NCBI GenBank assembly: GCA_016785225.1 | Contig: JAFBJZ010000344.1 | Coordinates: forward strand, 1,303,501-1,367,500 | Origin: Psettodes erumei | Taxonomy: Eukaryota; Chordata; Actinopteri; Pleuronectiformes; Psettodidae | DNA length: 64,000 bases | Direction of reading: 5' to 3' | In this document: in pieces, positions 27,001 through 40,761 of the stretch | How positions within the stretch are numbered: position 1 is the first letter of the stretch | Layout of the letters: each line of letters starts with the position of its first letter | Translations under genes and position numbers: made by a program | The notes under the pieces: generated by a model | The model's database searches: none | The model's input: the letters and a program-made list of their open reading frames with translations, nothing else | Told to the model about the DNA's origin: nothing

Positions 27001-30000
27001 TAAAGCAAATGTAATTCTAAAGGCAAACCTAATCATGCAAGGAAAGCATGAGTGCAGTCTCTCATCAGTGCTCACGTGCAGACGGGCGAGAGATCAAAGT
27101 GGGACACCAAAATCACCACAGTCTAAAGACAGGTGCATGAAATACTGCACAGCTGTCTCAAAATCCCTTTCCAATTTCACCCTTGAAATCTGCTTATCAT
27201 CATGTGTGGGTGAATGTAAAGAGAGAGAGGGAGAGGGTGCTTCAAGCTGCCAAGATTTTATAAGGACCTGGCACAGGAATCCGATGACAGCATGCAGATG
27301 TCACTGGCATTGACTCAAAGTTAACATTTCTATTGTTCAATTCTGACTTCCCTCTTGTCACTATTTGTCTTAGCCCTCTCTTATTTTCCCTTCTGATGAT
27401 TTTTCTTTCTGGCCCTCTGTCTAGAAAAAAAGTCAATAGAAATTCTCTTTTCTGTTTTGCTCACTGTTTATTTCTTAGGCAGGTTAAAATTCTGACCCTC
27501 TTCTCATTCACCCTCCTCCCGAATGACAAAAGCACACTTGTAATCAAAAAAATGTTTCTGAGATCCTTTTTCATACAATAAGACAGTTACTGAAAAATTA
27601 CAAAACAGTAATACTTTAAAACATACTGAAAAAGAGAAAAGTGTGAAGGATATTTGCTGCGGAGTTAGAAGTAAAACCTTTTTATTAAAAGGAATAAAAA
27701 AGTAATGATAAACTTTAAAAGGAGACAAAAGGAAGGGAAGAGTAAAAACATTCAGTTCAACTGTATGGCTGGAAACAGACCTCAGCACACAGTAAAAACA
27801 GACTCTTGCTCTTACAGTAAATTTTACACTAACAATTTGAGCCCTCACACTGTCTACCCCTCTCTCTTCTTGTTAGTTCTCTATGGCCTTATTTTTTTTG
27901 TTAAAGAGACACATTTATCAGCAGTTTCTTCAAAAGTCCCCAAAGTTAAATTTGCATATTGGAGTTTAGAATAAATGCTGGATCATAATTTCAGACTGGC
28001 ACTTGACTCAAATTTCATAATATATGGCAGAACTCAGCCATCTGATACCAGAGAAGAACAAAACAAGCTAGGATTTTTGTTAAACTCTGGAAACGAAAAG
28101 AAAAAAGAAAATAAAAACCTTGAGGCAGACCTCTAATTACAAAACTCATTCTGCTGTGGCTCTGTGCAAATGAATTGCTCAAACAGCATTTTTGCAAATA
28201 CATATTTAATTTAAAACCACTCTCTATTTCCACACATATTTCCCACACTTTCCTTTCTACTTCACCATAGTCCTTCCAAAAATGAAATTCTTTCTTTCTA
28301 ATTCCCAATTTCAGTTTTTTATCTTTAAGCCTCAATGGGATTCCCCCCATCTCAATAAACCCCAACAGTGCATTTCATTCATAGAAGTGGGAAGGATTAG
28401 TCAATTAATTTCTTTGTCGACTAACTGAAAAATAATAACAAATTATTTTGATAACCGATCAATCACTCAAATTACTTTACAAGCAAAAAAATAAATGTTG
28501 CTTAGTTATAAGCCTCTCAAATGTGAGGATTAGCTCTTTTTTGTCTTAACTGGTAGTAAATTGAAAATCATTAGGTTCTGGAGTGTTGCTTATGCAAAAT
28601 AAGCAATTTAAAGATGTTAATTTTTTTTTTACTATTCTTTTACATCATTATACAGTAGACCAGACAGTTAACTAATTCATTAATCTTCACTTTAATTTAC
28701 AATGTAAACAGCTGTTGGTTCTAGCCATAAACTTGATCTAATGTTCACATGTAAAAGCGTCTCATGCACACCGGCCACGCAGCATTAGTGTCAAACCTTA
28801 AGATTCCACTTTTTCATGAAATCAAGCAGCTCACCTGTAGTAAGTGATGCTGTAATAGGCTCAGAGGTAACGTCCCCCTGAATTGTGATTAGACTGAGGG
28901 TGTAATGAGTGGACGGTAGTAGCCCCTGGATCAGGGACCTTGTCTTGGAGCCATCCAGTGTCACCTTAGAGGTGTCGGTCCCATCGGCAGAGCTGTAGCT
29001 CAGGACGAAGAGGTCAGCGGGCGGTGCTGGTGCGCTCCACATCACCGAAACCGAGTCTGAAGTCACCTCAGACAAGTAGAGGTGGGTTACGGGTCTAATT
29101 CCTGGAGGAACGGAGGGCCCCAAGGTCATCAAAGAGTTTTCAAGGACAGGAACAAAGTCAGAAAGAGCGAAGAAAAGGAAAAAAATGTCTGCCAGAATAA
29201 TGGGGATGACAGACAAGCACTTCAGTGATGGATGGAAGCAGTCCTGGATGATGTTGCAGATTTTTAATAATGTAGTTGAGAAAATCTGCCTCGGATGCAA
29301 TCTTGATGAGGCACGTGAGGGACAGAAAAGACCACAGGCATGTGGAAGTAATGGTTTAATTGATCGTAAAGAAGATAATGGGACTATTCACAATTTTAAA
29401 AAAAATTGAGAAATGATGACGATAGCAGATGCCGTTGTCAAAATGTATGACCTGGAGAGGAGATGATGTAATGAATGTGAACCAGTGAAGCAGCAGCAGC
29501 TGACACGGTAACAAATGCATGAGGATGTGAATTTAATTAGCCACGTGTTGATGTATAAATGTGGTAACACTTCTCCCTGTCAGACTCATCCAGATTAAAT
29601 CATCCTGGTGTGTTTTCTTTGTAATCCATCATCATTTGGAACCTGCATAATTTAAACCTGCCTGCATTTATGTTCTTCTCTTCTTTTGTATCACTACCTT
29701 TTATCATCCCTGACCAAACAACTGCATTACTGTCCAGTGCAGTCAGCTAAGATCTGAATGGCATCACCCCCTTGTTTGTGGTGAACATGTGTGTCTGGTG
29801 GAAGATGTGATAAGAACATCACAAGGAGACTCTGCAGTGTTCTGCAGAGTTGCTACTGATTTAAAAGCCAATAGGATGCAGCAAAACATAACAATAATGA
29901 GGTGACATAGGTGATGTGTGATGATAATTTGGAAAGTTAGGTGTTATTGTTATGCCACTCTTGAGTTTCATACCAGAAAAGATGTTGAAGATCCTACAAA

Positions 30001-33000
30001 CAGGGATCTTTTATCTTTTTGTTTGCATTATTCAAATATTGCTCCATATATCTGCTGTTAACCATGCAGTGCTATTAGTTATGTTCTGTATTTTATACTG
30101 GTTGCATTATGGGGGAAATGTAGGGACTAAATCTAAATCTACGGATTACAAGTATTGTATATAAACATCATCCAAAAGCGCAATATTAAAATTGCTCCAT
30201 AATTTTAATTGAGGGAACAAAAAAGCCCTGTAGTACAAGTATATTCTGTAGATAATGAAAGTAAAGTACATTTCCCCTTGTGGAGGGCATTTGTTGCTCT
30301 TGCTGGTGTTAGCATTATATATATCTTAAAAGCTTGGAAATTAATTCAATGAATGAATGAATAAAGAAACAAATGAATCTCTAAACATTATGTAAATTAA
30401 TACATATGGCAAATTAACAATCCTCTGTTGCTCTCTGAGCAATGTAGTGTAAAAATATGACTGCAATGATAAATAAATCAGTAAATAATGACATGTATGC
30501 AGATAACCACTTACAGTAAGTGGGTAAATATATTCAGTGACTAATAAACAAACTGAGGGTCAGACAGTGGTGCTTCACAGGCAGTCTTGGATTTATAAAG
30601 TGGGATTAAACTTTGAATGATTCAACAGGGTTTTTTTTCTTTATGGCAAGTTCAGTCCTGACTACAGGAAGACAGATGTTGCCAATATGGCCAAGTGAAC
30701 AGCAGATGAGAAGATGACAAGTAATTAATTATCTTTTCCTCTGATTCTCTTGATCTGTCATTTTTATCATTCTCTCGTCTCTCCTCTCCAGATGGTTAGA
30801 GTGGTGAAGGAAACCACAGATAATGATACATGATGAATGTGATGATGATCTGTGCCAGGATGGCCATGATGGTTGTGATGGTGACGACTGCCACGGCAGT
30901 CATGGTAAAGACGAAAAGAGCTTGTGATGATGAGATTGGTGAAGAAAAGAATGACAAAGCCAGCAGCAGGTAAATGCACGGCCATCAAGAACCTACAGAG
31001 CTGAGCAGATTGACAGGTAATCCAACATATAGTTGGGTGGATAGACACAAGTCTGGAAAAAAGACGACTGCGTTGTTACTGAAATCCTCTGAGAAAGAGC
31101 AGTGCAGACAAACAGGGAAACTAAGAGAATGTGTTGTTGAAAAGGGATCAGAGGAAACAAAGAACACAAATACATTTAGATGCAAAACAGAGGTGCAATT
31201 AGGGAACACTTGTAACAAGCTCATTAGCCGACTTGACTAATTTACCTCCGCTGATTGCTTCTTCAAAGTCTTTTAAGGTACTTCCTTTTCTTTAAGCCTT
31301 ACCTCGCCTTACCTGCTGCCACACTTTAGTTCATTATATTCACCATTCAACGTTACGCACTGCTGTTGTTCAAACTGTTCTTGAGCTCCCTGCGTTAACC
31401 GGCTGATCCTTCTTCATCTAAGGAGCAGGAACCCTCAGGAGCAAATCTTACTTTAGTTTTGTTTGATAACTGAGAGGCGTAAACTGTGCTGCCAAATTGA
31501 GTCTTATATCAGCATTGAGAAGTAAAAGAAAGGACTGTTGATATTTCGCAGGTAATGATCTTATCCCTGTTCTTCATTTTATCCTCATGTATCTCCAAAA
31601 AATAAATAAGCTGAGGTTTTACTGATGTTTCCTATTAATGCAAAATAATGTCATTTGCACCCTACCTTTTCACTTTTAGGTGCTTTTCGAGGATAAAATT
31701 TGAGAGATCCCTCTACCTGTGAAGGCGTCTATGGTGGCTGCAGTGCTCTGCTGTCTTCCTCTCCTTGCTGCTACAGTGATGGTGTACTCTGTCCCAGGCT
31801 CAAGGTCTGTCAGGGTGGTAGTGGTTACATCTTTTGGCACGGTCAGCTGGAACAAGCGGAATCAGACAGCCATATATTTAACAGGATTTCTCTTACACTT
31901 TAAGATGACTTCACAATGCAAGGCCACAGCCTTGTGTCCAGAGTGTCCTTGAGTGTCCAGTTACACAGCTGCAAGGTAATGTACATGTGCTACCCTATGT
32001 TGTATGTAGTCATTCAACGTCCATCTGTCCATTTTGTTTTTTACCTCAGTACTGACGCCGGAGGAGGATGTGTAGGTGACCTTGTAGTGGTCGATGGGGC
32101 CCTGCACCACACCCCACACGAGGGTAATGGTGTTGTCTGTAGAGGCCGTCACAGTTAAATCCATGGGCACATCAAGACCTAACAGAGGAGAGGCATGAAG
32201 CATTTTCAGGAAAAATACAAATCATTAAGGCTTGAGATGACTACACCAAGACGAATGTCCTGTGACTGAGATTCAAGTTTGGGGGGTATGGATGGACTGT
32301 GATATTTACTTTTATGGCTCTTTGTCCCTACGTGCACCTGACACGTCTGACACTATTCAGCATGGAAATAATTTGTTCTTCATCTGTTGTCACAGTTAAC
32401 TACTTTTCAAATATTTCAAATCACAATTAAAATTTGAGAAATATTGTTTTTAAATTCAATTGTTGTAGTTAAATAGTGCCTGTTTTTATAATTTATTATT
32501 TATTTTATCCTCCCTTTAGTTGGGCAACTCCAAAATGATTATCACATTAAGTACATCAAACTGTAACAACATTCTATATTGTTTTCTGTTTTCTGCTGTA
32601 CTGCATAAAAAAGACAAAATATTGCATAAAAGTGTTCCGCTTTCTTATCAAAGAGGAGAGGCTGCAATAAAGGCAGATGAACCAGATGTTTGCAATACAC
32701 CTTTGTACTTCAGTAAGTATTCATGCTTATCATCCCCTCAGTCTGAATGCACAAAGACTCCTTGGTTAATGTCTGTTAATGATTGATTTACCAAAAGGAC
32801 CTTTGTATTAAACTAATGATCTTAAATTCTGTATTTCAGTCTTTTTGTCTTTGTTTTTCTTTTCCCTTTTTGTTTTCTTTCCTGCAGCAACGACCCAACT
32901 TGCCCAGTGAATCACCAATAATTGTCTTCTAATCGTCAGCTGCAGTGTTTGTTTTTTTTTAGAGAAGTGAAAAAACTTCATTTAAGACAGTGCTGAGAGA

Positions 33001-36000
33001 AATTATGCCTTTAATTCTTTGAGCAACCCACACTTATAGTAACATGCATTATCACAGCTATGTGCTGGGTAGACAGGGGGTGTTGCCACATTTTTTAAAA
33101 AAGCGTTCAGAATTAAAAGTTCACAGTTCAAAGTGAGCACAGGAAAGATTGGGTGCAATTAGGTAGATGGATTCACAATTTCGCAAAGTGCAAAATACCT
33201 TCATGCCATTAAAATAACATAATGGGAAAGATTAGTGAAGCACCTCCTTTCACTCACATTCCAAACTGAGGGTCAAATGGGCTCTTTTTTTCTTTCAGCC
33301 ACACAACTCAAAACACAATAAAAATTCACACTGCCAAGCCAAGTACTGGGATAAAGAAAAGGCAATTAGCAAAATGGTATGCAGTATTACAGCTTTAAAA
33401 TGCTGTAATGGGAACTTTGACCGAAGTTGGCAACATAAAACATGTGTACCTCCATAAAACATTACATTATAAGACTTGCCAAAATCTGATTTGCTTAATT
33501 TCACAAAAACAGCTTTTAATGGTTGGAACAGGAGCACTGACCCACCGCGCAAACTTTGAGTTACACGTGTAATGACAAGTGGGCTAACTAGCCTGCTGTG
33601 ATGCTGGGTTTTCCAGTGCAGCGCTGCTGTGTGTCACTTTGTGTGTCTCACTGGCTTGTGAAAATGGAACATAAAGAGCGTTTCACTCACTGGTCCTGGC
33701 GTTCACCGTCGCCGGTATGCTTTGGTTGCTACCCTTCATGGCAGAGATGCCGATGCCATACTCTGTGCCTGGCAGCAGGTCTGAAGCACACAGACAAACA
33801 GAGAACCGGTAACTAATTTAACACACAAAAAAGTAAGAAAACATCAGACATTGTCCCCTTCTTTTTACGTGTGTGTAAATTAGATGGAGTTTTTCAGTTC
33901 AATTAGCTCTGAATCCGAGTTGTCCATGGCAAATTTATGTATATTAGTATGATATGTGACAAAACATTTTCTTTTCCACGCCCATCGCATAATTATTCGG
34001 TTTCAAATCATTTCAGTATGTCCATAGTGAGCTTCTCAAACAACTGACAGAGATGAGCAAGAGCGACAAAGATTATTAGAAGAAAGATTGAGGGAGTGAG
34101 AGGGAGTGAGAAGAGAGAGCATTGATTGCAGTGAACTGAACAGAATAGCACAGGGACCTTTAGCTTCTGTTCTTATGACGGCCATGCCCTTTCCAGTACC
34201 GTGGCCTTTAAGACAAAACATCCCAGCCGGCCCCTCCTTTCTGCCATCCTTTCAATATGCAGCAACAAGACATCCTATAGATACAAGCAGCATCCCATTT
34301 GCCTTGAGTCAGCCTTGGAGATAATCCCACTTTATAAAACAATGCATGTACTTGCCAGTTTCTTCTGTACATAATACTGTGCTACATCTGACAACGTCAG
34401 GAAAAAACAACACACTGAGCAGAAGAGACCTACAGATGTCAATGATAAACTGACTGCGAAAGTAACTGAATGAAAGAGGAGCAACACTTCACTCCTCCTC
34501 ACTTACCTGTGAGAGTGGTCTTAGTAGTGGCTCCCCCATTTCGTGGTACAATGACTTTATCATACTGATCTCCAGCTAAAGTGCTGTACACCACCTGGTA
34601 GCTCTCCACCTGTGTTTAACCAGAGATATTGAAATAGTTGTGACACCAAAAATGAAACAGCTCCAATTTTGACCCTGAATTGCTAATGGCGATGGACTAA
34701 ATGGTTTATTTTACGTTGGCCCAGTTTGATATTTGGATCTCTGTCAGTACAGACTGGCTGGCTATGTAGTTAGTGAACCCTTCAACCCTTTCAAGTGATC
34801 ACTTGCATCTGTGAGGTTAAATGCAGACCCACCTGTTTGTGATGATAGAGTGCTCAAGAAAACAAGACAGAGTCTAGATAAAGCGGGAGAATTGAAACCT
34901 GCTTTTGGGTAAGTGTTCAGGAGGGGTGGATCAGGTCAGGGGATTAATGATAGATACATGTTATTTTACAAAGAGGGCATTGTTACAATATACTCAATGA
35001 CATAACGGATGAATGTGTTTTAGGAAAGTCCACTGAACTCATTTACAAAATAACCAAATGTATATATTATTGGATTGTTAACAATTAGTTAATAGTTAAG
35101 GTACGGTAAACAGCATTTTTATGTTGTTGCTTGAAAATCTTGATCTGATTTTAGCTAGTTCATATTCTGTTAGGTCTTTTTAATTTATTACATTGCATAA
35201 TATTCCATACATTATGTTCACCATATGCGCTGTATGTAAAAGCATAATCTGCAAAGTAACTAAAGCTTATCTATAAGTACATTTTTGTCTAAAATGTAGT
35301 GGAGTAGAGGTATAAAGACACTGAGATAATCAAGTAAAGTACAACTACCTAAACACTGTTTAGGTACACCAATACCTGTGATGTATTCTCAGGGATTAAT
35401 AGGGATGTTCTTTGGCACCCTTTTAGCATTTTTGTAACTGCCGAGAGCAAACAACTTGTGACAGAACAGTTTTAGCTTCGTAAGCAATGAAACAACAGAT
35501 GTCCAAATGACTAAACTTTGTCATGGTGTCATGACAGTAGACTGCAGATGTTGTTCAGCCCAGTGTCTAATTACCTCAGCCTCACTGTTATCCCATTCAA
35601 TTTCGAGGGTGGTGGAGGTCTTGGACACAAGCCACAGGTTCTTGGGGGCATCGATCTCTGAGAAGAACGATAAAGCTGACAATGTTGGGGACACTGAGAC
35701 CAATTCTCAGGGATTGTGAACAAGCACACATCAGCAGTTTAAACAGCATTATACACAGATACAGTGTGTGTCAAACTGTCCGTAAGTATAAAATGCAGTC
35801 GATCATCTTCAGTTGCTGCACATGTCCATTTCAAATAATATATATTCTGGTTCCTGAAGTAGTAGATGTAGATATTTCAACCACATATAGTGAGCATTAG
35901 GCCATACAGAATGTCATCAACTGTTCTATTTCCAGAGGCAGGCACAGGATCGCATATACCACGATTACCACATCTGCTTGCTGTCAGACCTCACCGGTAG

Positions 36001-39000
36001 TAAATTCAGTGGAAATGGTTCCACTCTCATTTCCTTTCCTCACACCGCTGACAGACACCTCATAACGCGAGCCAGGACGCAGAACCTGTGGTGCCAAAAA
36101 AAAAACAGTGACAGTTTAGTCTGTTTAATCTCTCTGCATGGGATTTTTCTGTTTGTTTTATCTACAGACACAGAAGGCAGGCAGACTCTGAGATTAGATC
36201 ATTTAACAAGCATGACAAGTGTACACACACATACACAAGCATATGTTAGTAATAGTAGACTTGTAAGTACAAGTAAAAGTAATATTATTAAAAGTAAAGT
36301 CTACATAATGTTTCAATATGATCAGATCAGAGACCTCAGGACATGATAAATTGCATATATAAATATATGTATACACACACACACTCACCTGAAGAGAATA
36401 CTGGCTGAGTGTGGGCTGTAGGCGGAAGGTGGTCCGTGGGCCCTCACCTCCCACAAGGCCGTAACGCAGCAGAATCTGATCGATCTTTGCTTTGGGTGGT
36501 GTCCACTCAACAAACGCCACGGTGTCTGACACATCCCGCACGATCAGCTGGGTGGGGCCATCAATCACTGCAAAAAGTATAATTATTGAGTGTCCTGTTG
36601 CTATATCATCATGAACAAAGCAGAGTCACTGGGTATCACTCGCCATTTTTATTGCTAATTTATCACTTGAACCTTTATGACATACCAAAATATTACTTAT
36701 AGATATGTGCTTTCAGTTGGGGATGCAACTGAAATTTACTTTCAGTTATCATTATCTGGGTTTTTCTTGATTAATTATTTGGCCGATAAAAAATAAGAAA
36801 AATAAAAATACAGAAAAGTGTTCCTCGCTATTTCCTGAAGCCCTAGGTGAAGTCAACTGTGATGTCAACAATTAACCCCGAAACAGTCAGGTTACTGTCA
36901 CATGAGACATTGTTTCAAGTCGTTTTGGTTAGTGCTTAAAATAAAGCAATGTTATGCGTTATGAATTTTCAGAAAGTAATGAACCACCATCACAGGTGTC
37001 AGATGTCTGCAGGTTGTAAATTTTGGCCAGCTGTAAAAGATCTTGGCCTAAACATTACACAGCCTTTGCCAAATTATGATTATATGAAACCAAATCAATG
37101 AGTAACTTTGATGCCAACTTCTGGTGTGGGCATATTTCAGTCAATATCAACAGAGAAGCTAAAATTGAAAAATGAAAATGAAAAAATGTGGTTTATTAGT
37201 GAGAGCTGGTCTCTGACAGCCAAGCATATAAAACTTATCAGACCTGACAAACACATGCTGGAGCAATGGGCTTTATCTGAGCAAGGTGTAAGCCAAAAAC
37301 ACAGACTTAAGTTTCAACAAGCTGACTGCTGGAAAACAACACTTAATAGGCATGAAGAGCTGAAAACGACATCCGGCATGATGAGGAAAAACCCATTTCA
37401 GAATGTTTGATACGAGGAAGATTCTCTAAATATTGTCTCTGCACATTTGCCAATGTAAAGAAATAAAAATAAAGTAAAGGGGTGTTAAAGAATGTGGTAA
37501 TTATCCGTCTGTATTATTAACCTGTTAATTATGTCTTTACCAAGGAGCTCTGGTTTGACATCTGTTGCTTTCGTTTTTCACATCAGCACTTTTACTGCCA
37601 TTAAATGGGGCTCAAAGCTCTAGCTCAAATGGCATTCGTGCAGTTTACGGCAGTTAATTTTAATAATTACTCCAATTAAGTCTGAAAAAGGTGACAGACA
37701 TAATTTCATATATTGAGGAACCGACCAGAATAGCACACGACACAGTGCTTAGTTCAGCATGAAAACCGAAAGCCCCACACCATTCTGTGATAGCTATTCT
37801 GTCGTTGGTCCGGGGGGTGGGTTGCTGTGTGTGTCATATTTCACACACTGAGCAATGTAGAACTAATTTTCTCCTTTGAAGTCTTTCTTTAAACATTTGA
37901 GATCTAAATAAGTCCCAGACTCGCTTGACATATTGCAGGTCCACCCTGATCGTTGATGTATTAGAAATTGGACCCTTGGGTCTTGTTCTAAAAAGATGGT
38001 TAGAGAGAACCAGTTCCCACATCAGCTGTCCTTTCCTCCAGCTCCTCATCGTGCTCTCCCTCTGACTCAGAGGAAGGATAAATCTTTGTTCTAAATAATT
38101 GAGTAACTGCAAATTTGTCTTTTCCTCGTTCTTTATCCAATAAGGTGTCCTGCAGTGGGCCCGCCAGGAAAAATGTATGTGAGACTGTCATGAATTATTA
38201 ATCGATACTTAATTACCACCTACGAAATGAACAAAGACTTGACAGGAAATTGATTGTGTTTTGACTGCGGACATCGGAGTCTGAATTGTTATGGACGAGG
38301 TTTGAACTGGAGCTATTACAGCTGTCAAAGTCGTGTCAGCTGGGTGAAGAGTGGGGGCAATACCTTAGTGGGGTTTATACTAGGGACATAAATGGTGCGA
38401 ACCAACAAATATGTCAAGATGACACTCACTGCTTATGCCAGGTTATGTTTACTGGTGTGTACTGTGTTCCATGGAGCTGACCTGACAGATTATTCAGTAG
38501 TATAGAAAATAATTGTTATTCACAGCCCCACATTAATTTTGTGTAATTTTTTTGGTGGTACATATTTATGTTCTAAAAATATTAGACACTAGAGTCACAT
38601 TTTGATTCAAATTTCACCCAGTCCTGATTGGTAGACGAAAGTATGTGACATCACCTTTCTTCAACTGTACCCCACCCACTTCCAACCAGTACGAAGAGAA
38701 AAGAGAAAAACACAAATGTCCCTTGGTGGAAAATTTTAAATGGGACCCCATAGCTCACAGTAAATAGCTAACTGATAAAATATATTCCGGGACCTTTAAT
38801 GTTATATTTTGGAGATGCCAGTAGTGTATTGGACACTTAAGCTCTGTCTCTGAAAACAAAGTCTGCATTGTACCTATTTTCTGTCATGTGAGTTCATAAT
38901 AAATAGGTTGAGGGCAGCACACCAATGTCTATAACAATATTGCTTAGGAAAGGGCCCTTTGGCCTAGTTTTCCAATGTTTTGCATGGGGCCAAAAATGTA

Positions 39001-40716
39001 TCTATTCTTATGACCAGAATCAGCTGTTTCCATTCATACATACATGTTGTGACAGTAGCAGTGACTGGCTGACTACGACCTTGGTCTCGGAGTGCCACCA
39101 AGTTAACAGTATACTCTTCCCCTGGTCTTAGACCAGTCTGCACAAAGGAAGTGATAGTGCTGGGCAGCTGTGCAGTCATCCCTCCATCATTGTCCTGCAA
39201 AAAAACAAACAATATTTTGATTAAGTGTCAGCTATTTTGTGGCTCAAACCTTTTCTCTCAGTGCAGATAGGATTGTGGCAGATTATAAAGGACTATCTTC
39301 ACAAGTAAAACATAAATATAAAATAAATAATAACAAATAATGGCTCATGGAGATAATTTCTATGCAGGAAATTTTCTGTATAAGAGACCTTTTCCTTTGA
39401 GTTACACGTAAACATCTGGATGATTTAGCACATTAAATTCCCATAGTGCGGCAAAAAGGAGCATGTGTGCCACAGTAACATTTCTCATGCCCTGTTCTGC
39501 AAAGGCAGCACTCTGTACATTTCTAAAGACCTGTCACTCATCCATATGGAGCCCCTGCTATTCCCAGCTGTTCTCAGCGAGCCAGTGTTGCACGTGTACT
39601 TCCTGCAGACAGACAGATGTTACACACACTGCTGCTGTAAGATCCCCAAAAGCCTGCACTGTGAAGGCTCATATTGAAGCAGAATATATAACAGCTTGCT
39701 ACTTTCCTGAATCAAAACTGTAATTAGAGATGTAATCCATTTAATCACCTCAACTCAGTGGTGGGCATACAACAGTAATGTTCCAGCAACAAGTAGGGTT
39801 TAATCTTGATAAGAATACAGTTGAATTCTGGCACAATTCTCCTAAATTATACTCAATGGATCACCATAACAATATATCCTACTCCCATCTCCTGTGTCAA
39901 TTTGCTCATAATTAGTCACTATTGTCTCTACTGACAGGCTCAGGCTTGCTTGGATGTGGTCTAACATTTTTTTCTTTGTTTTTGGTTATTGGAGTGTTGT
40001 ATTTATTACTTTAATTTGATTATGCCTAAGTGTGTCAAGAACGTATAACTGTTTTAAGACAACATCAAATTTTTGTATCTATCAAAAAAGCAGCAAGAGG
40101 TGGTTCTGATAATCTAAAAATAAACTATCTATTTATAAATACTATTTATATCTAATATAATAATCAAAACAATGTTCTATTAGTTTTGAAATGTGTTGCA
40201 GCAAAGATTAACTTCTTAAATTTATGATTATTTTGTTTTTACAGTAAGAAGAAGCTCCATTCTTTAAGGGTGACAGCAGGTCAGACAGATTATCACAAAA
40301 TCTGGGCAAATAAAATATAGATACATACTATTGGGGGTACGTGAGACAATATGTCTTTGGAATTTGGGTGAATAAAACCTTTAAATAAAACCTGTACAGT
40401 AATGTGTTATGTATTATGCATGCAAGGGGTTCCCCCGTAGCTTAATCATGCAGCATCAAGGGGCTCAAATGAGCAGGAGAGGTTATTCATGGAAACTACC
40501 AGGTGTTGTCTTTTCTTCCCAGGTGTGAAAGAGCAGGTCGCAATTTGAACAGTGTCACAGCCACAGGCAGGACTTAACATAATTCATGTAGACATCATTT
40601 ATGAACAAAATGCTCTATATGAAGATAATACTGAGATTCTGCACATCCTCATCATGAGCACTTTGACTGTTAACCTTTATGTATTGCTTTGGGGTAATTC
40701 TGATTGTTACATGTGG

Positions 40717-40761
<45 letters not shown>

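Noticed and set aside
28015..28365. 116-codon minus-strand open frame (MGFIEMGGIPLRLKDKK...)
   Set aside because: Lies in an intron with no splice connection and no family I recognise. It could be a retroelement scrap, but there is no motif to support that.
37834..38191. Overlapping minus-strand frames with acidic SESEGEHDEELEER and basic SQMFKERLQRRK segments
   Set aside because: Looks like it could be a decayed transposon protein, but no order of motifs from a known family was found.
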